Shown: positions 6,183-11,564 of the stretch, in pieces
How positions within the stretch are numbered: the first letter of the stretch is position 1
Layout: each line of letters opens with the position of its first letter
Made by a program: the position numbers and the translations under genes
Notes under the pieces: model-generated
What the model saw: the letters and a program-made list of their open reading frames with translations, nothing else
Database searches by the model: none
What the model was told of the DNA's origin: nothing
NCBI GenBank assembly: GCA_036558265.1
Contig: DATBFY010000415.1
Location: forward strand, 1 to 21,631
Length of the DNA stretch: 21,631 bases
DNA from: RYN-433 sp036558265
GTDB lineage: Bacteria > Planctomycetota > Phycisphaerae > Tepidisphaerales > Tepidisphaeraceae
Direction of reading: 5' to 3'

Positions 6183-7423
6183 AGCAGTTCCAGGTCATCC
6201 AGTTCGGCCGGCGATGAATACAGCGGCCCGAGCACCTCGGCGGCATCACCGCTGAGCTCGAAGCCTACCACGCGATTGACGTTTCGGGATACGAGGATAT
6301 CGAACGCCGGCACGCCGATGGATGCGAGCGTCTGGTCCAGGAACGATTCGTCACCGCGGATCTTGTGGAAGGTCTGGACGTCTCGCCGCACGTCTTTGCA
6401 ATTCGGGCACCACGCCTTGTCCGCCGTGACCTTGCCCAGGGACGCGAAGAGGGTTTCTTCCGACTTGCACCTGGGACAAACGAGCTTTTCGAGGATGTCC
6501 CTGCCCAACTCAAGTTCCGCCTTGGGACCCAGGATCGCGCGGGCCTGTTCCAGGAGTTGGCGAACGGTCAGCGTGTCCGCCCTGGCATCGAGCGGGACGA
6601 TCTCGTGAACCGGATCGTGGCTGTAGCAGTCCTCTTTGCGCTGGAATTCGGTCTGGTAGGAATCGGCCGACAGCCCGGCAAAGACCCATCCCTTCCCCGC
6701 GAACGTCTCCATGCCGTGCAGGATCTTGACGGCCTCCTGCGCCTGCACGCCGGCGATGATCGAGGAGATGGTGGGCGTCGTCGGCGTCTTCCCGTGCTCC
6801 ATCTCCTGACGAGTCAGAAGGTTACACGATCGGCGGAAGTTGAGCAGCCTCCAGTCGGTCTCCGACATGGTGCATTCATAGCAGGGGGCAGCCTGGGCCG
6901 CGCCATCGGGCACGAAGACCCGGGCAGTGCCCTGGATGGCTTCGATCGCGCCGTCGATCCACGGTTTGTTCAGCTTCCAGCAGGCGCGGTTGATGGCCAG
7001 CCGCGCCTCGCGGTTGTCCAGGCCGCCCAGGACGATGTCGGCCCAACGGAAAACGCCTAAGCCCAGGTCGTACACGATGTTACCGTTGAACGCCTGGATG
7101 CTCAGATCGGGATAGATCTCCTTGGCGGCGCGGGCGGCGGCGGTGGCTTTAAGCTGCCCGTTGTCGCTGGCGCGGTAAAGCACGGCGCGGGAGAGGTTTG
7201 AGTTCTCCACCCGATCCATGTCGGCGACCAGCACATTCCCAACGCCCAGGAGGGCAAGGTTCTTCAAAAGTTCGTTCCCCAGCGCCCCCGCTCCCACTAC
7301 AAGCACCTTCGCCTTCTTCAGCCGATCCTGGTCCCACCAGGAGATCAGGCGGAAGCGGTGAAAGCGGTCGTCCTGCTCGGCGGTCGTGTCGGCGCGGGTG
7401 ATCTGGAGCGGCTTGTCATCCAT
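6179..7423 (-). CDS. E1-like (ThiF/UBA family) activating enzyme with C-terminal zinc ribbon
   Basis: 414 residues. The adenylation domain has the nucleotide loop G44-A-G-A-L-G49, the acidic strand VADMDRVENSNLSR (D68, D70, N76, R79), K92, and D136 in GGLDNREAR. C181 and C184 in APCYECTM look like the first zinc pair. C200 in RRSCNLL, followed by TPTTPTISSIIAGVQAQEAVK, is the best catalytic-cysteine candidate. A C-terminal section (about 279-345) carries C316, C319, C339 and C342 as a zinc ribbon and a segment before it that could be a small beta-grasp or UFD-like unit. The protein would adenylate the C-terminal glycine of the Ub-like protein, hold it as a thioester and pass it to the E2. It follows the Ub-like gene by 14 bp, with a GGGG-rich ribosome site, and overlaps the JAMM gene by 4 bp. 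The HesA/MoeB route is less likely given the E2. Confidence 0.94.
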   Translation of the reverse strand: MDDKPLQITRADTTAEQDDRFHRFRLISWWDQDRLKKAKVLVVGAGALGNELLKNLALLGVGNVLVADMDRVENSNLSRAVLYRASDNGQLKATAAARAAKEIYPDLSIQAFNGNIVYDLGLGVFRWADIVLGGLDNREARLAINRACWKLNKPWIDGAIEAIQGTARVFVPDGAAQAAPCYECTMSETDWRLLNFRRSCNLLTRQEMEHGKTPTTPTISSIIAGVQAQEAVKILHGMETFAGKGWVFAGLSADSYQTEFQRKEDCYSHDPVHEIVPLDARADTLTVRQLLEQARAILGPKAELELGRDILEKLVCPRCKSEETLFASLGKVTADKAWCPNCKDVRRDVQTFHKIRGDESFLDQTLASIGVPAFDILVSRNVNRVVGFELSGDAAEVLGPLYSSPAELDDLELL

Positions 7424-7437
7424 CGGGCATCCCCCCG

Positions 7438-7707
7438 CTAGCCGGCGGTGATTTCGGGTTGGAGGCGGAGGATGTCACCGTCCTTCACGCCGATGGTCGA
7501 GAGGGTCTGGGTGTCCAGGAGCTGCTTTCCGCTCCCGCGGTGGTGGAGCTTGTAACTCAGGGGCTGACCGTCGGGCGCGTGCTGAGGGAAGTTCATCTTC
7601 TGGAGCAGGACGATGATCAGCCGGTTGACCGGCGCATCGTCGGGCATCTCGACCTCCTGGCGCTTGTTGCCAGTGGCGTCCCAGACCTGGACCGTCACCA
7701 TCGACAT
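7438..7707 (-). CDS. Ubiquitin-like modifier (YukD-like beta-grasp), C-terminal glycine
   Basis: 89 residues. The pattern MVTVQVWDATGNKRQEVEMP, a helix (APVNRLIIVLLQKM), GQPLSYKLHHRGSGKQLLD, TLSTIGVKDGDILRL and the tail QPEITAG matches the YukD/EsaB-like ubiquitin fold. The chain ends exactly at a single glycine (Ala-Gly), so no processing is needed before activation. ATG codons at 7707 and 7701 are both possible; AGCAGG at 7714-7709 lies too close to the first and at a normal distance from the second, so the real start may be 7701 (87 residues). It is the first gene of the locus and lies 14 bp before the E1. YukD relatives without an E1/E2 partner work with type VII secretion; here the neighbours point to covalent conjugation. 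Confidence 0.9.
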   Translation of the reverse strand: MSMVTVQVWDATGNKRQEVEMPDDAPVNRLIIVLLQKMNFPQHAPDGQPLSYKLHHRGSGKQLLDTQTLSTIGVKDGDILRLQPEITAG

Positions 7708-7798
7708 GCCTGCTGGTATACCCGATGGATCGGACGCGTGCCATTTCACGCCAGGCCGTTGACCGCGGCATCGATTTTGGCGAGCGTTGACCCGCGGA
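7708..7798. promoter_or_regulatory. Divergent intergenic region between the Ub-like locus and the SDR gene
   Basis: These 91 bp must hold the start signals for both directions. On the minus strand TATACC (7720-7715) is a weak -10 candidate close to the Ub-like start, with no good -35. No convincing element was found for the plus direction. No operator-like palindrome stands out. Confidence 0.25.
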
Positions 7799-8515
7799 AT
7801 GCTCAGTCTCGATGGACAGATCGCATTGGTGACCGGCGCGGCCGGCGGGATCGGGCGGGCGATCGCACTCGCCCTGGCGCGCCAGGGTGCGACGCTGTGC
7901 CTGGTCGGACGCACGCGCGAATCGCTTGAGGGGGTGGCGTCTGAGATTGGAAGCGGACGGGCACACGTCTGCGCCTGCGACCTGGCGGACGACTCGCAAC
8001 TGACGGCGCTGCCGGGGCTGGTCGAGCGGCACGCCGGGGCGGTGGACATCGTGGTCCACAGCGCGGCCGCGTATTTCCAGGAACCGTTGGAGACCGCGCC
8101 GGTCGAGGAGTTCGATGTCCAATACCGCATCAGCCTGCGCGCGCCCTACCTGCTGACGCAGAAATTGCTGCCGCAGCTTAAGCGAAGGCGCGGGCAGGTC
8201 GTGTTCATTAATTCCTCGACTGGCGTGAACGCCCGGGCGGGGGTGACGCAGTACGCCGCGGTCAAGCACGGCCTCAAAGGACTGGCCGACGCCTTTCGGC
8301 TGGAGATCGCGCCGGTGGGCGTGCGGGTGATCAGCGTCTACCCCGGACAGACGGCCACGCCCATGCAGGAGCGGCGACACCGCATCGAGGGCAAACGGTA
8401 CGAACCGGGGAAGCTGATCCAGCCCGACGACGTCGCGTCGGCCGTGCTCAACGCGGTGACGATGCCGCGCACCGCGCAGGCGACGGACGTGCACGTGAGA
8501 CCGTTCGGGACGTGA
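7799..8515 (+). CDS. Short-chain dehydrogenase/reductase (SDR)
   Basis: 238 residues from the ATG at 7799; an in-frame TTG at 7787 would add four residues. A Rossmann fold with the classical cofactor motif T12-G-A-A-G-G-I-G19, R38 after the second strand (NADP preference is possible), D61 in ACDLAD, S139/S140 in INSSTG and the Y152-x3-K156 catalytic pair (YAAVK). The usual NNAG is replaced by HSAA (87-90). The length is typical of classical SDRs. The YPGQTATPM segment matches the PG motif after strand six. It would reduce or oxidise a carbonyl/hydroxyl substrate that cannot be deduced. It is transcribed away from the ubiquitin-like locus, so functional linkage is uncertain. Confidence 0.92.
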   Translation: MLSLDGQIALVTGAAGGIGRAIALALARQGATLCLVGRTRESLEGVASEIGSGRAHVCACDLADDSQLTALPGLVERHAGAVDIVVHSAAAYFQEPLETAPVEEFDVQYRISLRAPYLLTQKLLPQLKRRRGQVVFINSSTGVNARAGVTQYAAVKHGLKGLADAFRLEIAPVGVRVISVYPGQTATPMQERRHRIEGKRYEPGKLIQPDDVASAVLNAVTMPRTAQATDVHVRPFGT

Positions 8516-8525
8516 GTCGCGACGA

Positions 8526-9209
8526 TCAGTAGACCGTCGGATCATCCGAGCGGCGATCTTCAGCGCTCAGGTCCTGGTCCTGATCGATCGAGTCGGAGTT
8601 GTGGAAGATGTCTGCGCCGGCGCCGCCGATGACGGTGTCCCTGTTGTCGTGCGGCGCGTCGGAGGGCATGAGGTCGATCCAGGGGTTGTCGCCGGCGAGA
8701 TCGTCGTTGCCGTTGCCGCCATCGACGGTGTCGTTGCCCAGGCTGCCGGACAGGACGTCGTCGCCGTCGCCGCCCTGGAGCGAGTCGTTGCCGCCCTGGC
8801 CATTGAGCGTGTCGTTGCCGGGACCGCCGACGAGCAGGTCGGCCGAGCCGCTGCCCAGGACCGAGTCGTTCCCCGCGCCAGCGCGGACGCTGGTCGGCAG
8901 GACGAGCGGGTCGGGGCTCCGGCCGGCCTTGGGCCGGATGTAGAAGGCCGACGCGTCGACGTGGTCGTCGCCCTGACCCGTGTTGATCGTGACGCTGCCG
9001 ATCCCCTTGAGGCGGAAGAAGTAGACGTCGCGGTTGACGGCGACGCGAACGCCAGCGCGCTGGTTGGGGCCGAGCGTGACGAAGGCGAGGCTGACGTCAT
9101 CGGCGCGACGCGTCCCCTCGATCGTGAGCACGCCATTGGCGACGCCGGCGGCGGAAAGCAAACGTCGGGATTCGAGGCCTTCGAGTAAGTGCGCCGCACT
9201 GCCGTTCAT
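8526..9209 (-). CDS. RTX-type calcium-binding repeat protein with planctomycete LExxESRRLLSA N-terminus
   Basis: 227 residues. The N-terminus HLLEGLESRRLLSA (residues 7-20) is the recurring motif near the start of many planctomycete exported or surface proteins and replaces an ordinary signal peptide. A beta-rich segment (25-108) is followed by about seven GGxGxDxL-type nonapeptides (110-173), for example GGPGNDTLNGQGGNDSLQGG, and one more unit at 193-204. Such repeats fold as a calcium-bound parallel beta roll, usually outside the cell. There is no enzymatic domain. The start at 9209 has GGAG eight bases upstream. The C-terminus is short and very acidic (DQDQDLSAED). The protein is likely a small surface or secreted protein. 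The gene converges with the SDR gene, leaving only 10 bp between the stops. Confidence 0.9.
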   Translation of the reverse strand: MNGSAAHLLEGLESRRLLSAAGVANGVLTIEGTRRADDVSLAFVTLGPNQRAGVRVAVNRDVYFFRLKGIGSVTINTGQGDDHVDASAFYIRPKAGRSPDPLVLPTSVRAGAGNDSVLGSGSADLLVGGPGNDTLNGQGGNDSLQGGDGDDVLSGSLGNDTVDGGNGNDDLAGDNPWIDLMPSDAPHDNRDTVIGGAGADIFHNSDSIDQDQDLSAEDRRSDDPTVY

Positions 9210-9320
9210 GGTTGGGTCTCCGGCGATCGCGATCCATCCTATCATGGCCTGCGATGACCAGATGTGACGGGCGGTCCACGGGTCTGATAAACGGGGCGGA
9301 GTTTGCCGCGCGTGAGGGCG

Positions 9321-9352
9321 GCGGGGACCGCCGGCGCTTACGCCGGCCCGAA
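9321..9352. repeat. Intergenic hairpin with GCGTAAGC tip
   Basis: GCCGGCG-CTTA-CGCCGGC (9330-9347) is a perfect 7-bp stem. On the minus strand its tip GGCGTAAGC matches the second hairpin of the repeat family around the phosphatase gene. The rest of 9210-9456, between two divergent genes, shows no other recognisable element. Confidence 0.55.
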
Positions 9353-9456
9353 TTCCGGACGATGAAACCGACGTGATCCTGCGTGCCGGGCCTGTCGCGG
9401 AAAAAGTGCCGCCCCGATCGGGCGATGACGTGGCATCCTGCGCCGGTTGGGCGGGC

Positions 9457-9930
9457 GTGCGGGCCGTCAAGACGATCTCCTGCGCCGCCGGGTACGGCTG
9501 CGGGGAACTGGGGCGGCGGTTCGCGCAATTCATGGAAACCACGCGCAGCGCCGGGGCACTCAAACGGTACTTTTCGCCGGTGGTGCGGGCGGGGGACCAG
9601 GGAGTCGGGCACGTGATCCGAGCGCGGGCGGCGTCATGGCCGCGGCTTCAATGGGAGTTGTGGGATCGCAAGATCGCCGGAATGCTCGAGCCGGGGATGG
9701 AGTGCTTCGTCGGGTTCGCCGGAATGGCGCTGCAATCATTTCGGGCGGCGCGGCGGATGGGATGCTTGAGGCTGGAACTGGTTATGGGGGATTGGGTCAT
9801 GTGCCGGCGGAGGGTGATGGGGGAGTGTGGGTTGGCGGATGGGATCTGGGTGGAGGCGGGATCAACGCGCGACCTGCTGGTGCGCGCGGGAGTGGATGAG
9901 ACCAAAGTGCGGTCAATTCCAGCCGCGTAA
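9457..9930 (+). pseudogene. Truncated family-4-type glycosyltransferase (N-terminal domain only)
   Basis: 157 residues from the GTG at 9457; the frame is open back to a GTG at 9373, but the extra 28 residues look unlike the family. The text VKTISCAAGYGCGELGRRFAQF resembles the start of a GT-B glycosyltransferase, and FVGFAGMALQSFRAARRMG followed by DLLVRAGVDETKVRSIP resembles the end of the N-terminal Rossmann domain, where family 4 enzymes normally continue with a nucleotide-sugar binding domain of some 180 residues. Here the frame ends right after IP with Ala-Ala-stop, and those last codons lie inside the repeat at 9919-9967. The gene therefore appears to have lost its catalytic C-terminal half. 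The middle is also shorter than in relatives I recall. Family assignment is from memory of the pattern and is moderately sure. Confidence 0.6.
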
Positions 9931-9967
9931 CGGCGACAGAGCATAGCCCATGGCGTAAGCCATGGGT
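9919..9967. repeat. Two-hairpin intergenic repeat, copy A
   Basis: CCAGCCGCGTAACGGCGACAG, then a short spacer, then the hairpin CCCATGGCGTAAGCCATGGG. Its last 26 bases (9942-9967) are identical to 11369-11394. The stop codon of the glycosyltransferase remnant (9928-9930) is part of this element. Confidence 0.8.
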
Positions 9968-10006
9968 TTAATCGTTTACAATACAATAGCGCTGCGCGAC
10001 CGCCGT

Positions 10007-10055
10007 CCCCGGGCTCACGCCCGGGGCTATATTCTGGCGCCGCTACGCGGCTTGG
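10007..10055. repeat. Two-hairpin intergenic repeat, copy D (inverted, variant stem)
   Basis: Read on the minus strand it is AGCCGCGTAGCGGCG, spacer CAGAATATAG, then the hairpin CCCCGGGCGTGAGCCCGGGG. It has the same layout as copies A-C but a different stem, with both sides of the stem changed together. It ends 4 bp from the stop of the phosphatase gene. Confidence 0.75.
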
Positions 10056-10058
10056 CGA

Positions 10059-11276
10059 TCACGGGTCCAACTCCTCATCCGGCGCGGCATCCTTCTTCTC
10101 GTCCTTCTTCTCGTCCTTCTTGTCCTCCTTCTTCTCGTCGCCATCGAGCCCCAACAGCACCCGCAGCGGCCGCGTGGAAGCCTTATCGTTGCCCCCCTTG
10201 AGCAGCACGGTGACGCGCCCGTCGGGCGTACGCTGGATCTGGTGCACGATCGTCGGCTGGGAGGCGGCGCCGCCGCTACCGCCACTGACGAACTGCACGG
10301 TTGCGCGATCGGGTGTGAAAAGCAGGTGCGAGAATCCGTTGATCGACTTGGAGAACGGGCCGCGCAAATCCCGCCGCATCTTCGTCGGCCGCTTGCCCCC
10401 GCCACCGGCGATCACGAAGCTGGTGGGCCAGCCGGGCATCTCGAGCTGCTGCAGGTCGTGGTCGTGACCGCAGACGTAGAAGTCCAGCTTGTACTTCTTG
10501 AAGATCGGCCCCCAGTGCACCTGCAGCACGCCGTTGTCCCCGTGCGCGCCGTTGGAAAACAGCGGGTGATGCGCGCACGCGACCGTCCAGCGCTTCGACG
10601 TCCCGGGCAACGACTGCACCTGCGCGAGCTGCTCGGCCATCCAGTCCATCTGCCGCAGCCAATCGTCCGCCGACATGTGCGGCTTGTTGCTGTCGAGCAT
10701 CAGCACGGTGACCAGCGGCGCCTCGGGCGGCAGGTCCACCCGATACCACCGCGCGGGGATCTTCCAGCGCGAATCGGGGTGCCTGGCCGCGTAGGCCATC
10801 TCGATCTTGGCCTTGTTCTTGTCGTAATCGTGGTTGCCGAAGGCGGCGTAGAACGGGAAGTTGATCCGCCGCGCGTCGAACATGTCCTCGAACAGCGACT
10901 GGAACTGGTAATCCTCCTCGTCCTTGAGCGTGACGTAGAAGTTATCGCCCAGGGACAACAGGCCGTTGAACTGCACGCCCGTCTCGTCAACGTAACGCGC
11001 CAGCGCCTTGGCGACGGTCTTCTGCTCCTTGTCGCCCGATCCCCAGTCGCCCATCGCCAGGAGGTTGACCTGGTCCTTGGGCAGCGGGCGCATCGACCAC
11101 TTGGCGACGACCGGGCGGCTGGTGGGCCTGGTGGATGGGGAGGGTCGCGAGGCGGCGGGGCGGGCCGAAGCTGCGGTAATTGCGCCGGGAGTGCGTGACG
11201 AGCGCATGTCCGCGCGATCGTTGCACCCGCACAAGATCAGTGCCGCACCGAAGACCAGATAAGTCGGTATCCGCAC
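10059..11276 (-). CDS. Purple-acid-phosphatase-like metallophosphoesterase lipoprotein
   Basis: 405 residues from the GTG at 11276, chosen because it starts a lipoprotein signal (MRIPTYLVFGAALILCGC, lipobox L15-C-G-C18); the open frame further upstream is repeat sequence. A Ser/Pro/Arg-rich linker (25-60) is followed by the metal-site motifs G76-D-W-G, G110-D-N-F-Y114, G147-N-H-D150, AHHPLFSNG and GHDHDLQ. The Tyr of GDNFY is the residue that gives purple acid phosphatases their iron charge-transfer band, so a dinuclear Fe-containing phosphatase of the tartrate-resistant type is the best match. The protein is anchored outside the inner membrane. It ends in a low-complexity tail of alternating Lys and Asp/Glu (KKEDKKDEKKDEKKD), encoded by four 12-base repeats. 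Substrate unknown. Confidence 0.88.
   Translation of the reverse strand: MRIPTYLVFGAALILCGCNDRADMRSSRTPGAITAASARPAASRPSPSTRPTSRPVVAKWSMRPLPKDQVNLLAMGDWGSGDKEQKTVAKALARYVDETGVQFNGLLSLGDNFYVTLKDEEDYQFQSLFEDMFDARRINFPFYAAFGNHDYDKNKAKIEMAYAARHPDSRWKIPARWYRVDLPPEAPLVTVLMLDSNKPHMSADDWLRQMDWMAEQLAQVQSLPGTSKRWTVACAHHPLFSNGAHGDNGVLQVHWGPIFKKYKLDFYVCGHDHDLQQLEMPGWPTSFVIAGGGGKRPTKMRRDLRGPFSKSINGFSHLLFTPDRATVQFVSGGSGGAASQPTIVHQIQRTPDGRVTVLLKGGNDKASTRPLRVLLGLDGDEKKEDKKDEKKDEKKDAAPDEELDP
10091..10138. repeat. Four 12-bp tandem units in the phosphatase tail
   Basis: CCTTCTTCTCGT occurs at 10091, 10103 and 10127, with a variant (CCTTCTTGTCCT) at 10115. They encode the charged tail on the minus strand. In-frame gain or loss of units would change tail length without frameshift. 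Confidence 0.8.
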
Positions 11277-11341
11277 GCAGAGAATACTACCGCCTTCACC
11301 ATCAATTGCGAGAAGTGTTCGACCGGCGCGGCTCCGATGCA

Positions 11342-11394
11342 CCCCAGCCGCGCGGAGCGGCGACGGAACATAGCCCATGGCGTAAGCCATGGGT
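11342..11394. repeat. Two-hairpin intergenic repeat, copy B
   Basis: CCCCAGCCGCGCGGAGCGGCG, spacer ACGGAACATAG, hairpin CCCATGGCGTAAGCCATGGG. Same orientation as copy A, and identical to it over the last 26 bases. Confidence 0.8.
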
Positions 11395-11414
11395 AGAAGA
11401 CCCAACCAATCGAT

Positions 11415-11468
11415 CAGCCCCGTAGGGGCGACAGAGCGTCTGCGGCCCCTGCGCTACGGGGCTATGTA
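11415..11468. repeat. Two-hairpin intergenic repeat, copy E (variant stems)
   Basis: CAGCCCCGTAGGGGCGACAG has the same layout as the first hairpin of the other copies (CAGCCGCGTAGCGGCGACAG), with paired changes on both sides of the stem. A second, inverted CTACGGGGCTATG end follows at 11454-11466. It lies between copies B and C. Confidence 0.6.
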
Positions 11469-11483
11469 TTGTGACGACATGAA

Positions 11484-11533
11484 ACCCATGGTTACGCCAT
11501 GGGCTATTCTCTTTCGCCGCTACGCGGCTGGGG
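11484..11533. repeat. Two-hairpin intergenic repeat, copy C (inverted)
   Basis: The reverse complement reads CCCCAGCCGCGTAGCGGCG, spacer AAAGAGAATAG, hairpin CCCATGGCGTAACCATGGG. It differs from copies A and B by one missing base in the loop and is in the opposite orientation. Apart from copies B, E and C, the gap 11277-11564 holds nothing else I recognise. Confidence 0.75.
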
Positions 11534-11564
11534 TGCCGCCGGCGATGCGTTGATAGTCCCCAGA

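Noticed and set aside
7708..8130. N-terminal extension of the Ub-like protein to 230 residues
   Set aside because: The extra part is antisense to the SDR gene, and the beta-grasp fold begins at the second ATG.
7799..8515. SDR gene as a seventh member of the ubiquitin-like locus
   Set aside because: It is transcribed in the opposite direction and has no known role in conjugation; sharing an intergenic region is not enough.
11277..11405. Longer start for the phosphatase at 11405
   Set aside because: The extra 43 residues come from repeat copy B and spacer; the lipoprotein signal starts at the GTG at 11276.
9919..11533. CRISPR array
   Set aside because: The repeats differ in stem sequence and orientation, have no regular spacers and lie on both sides of a gene; no cas genes are present.
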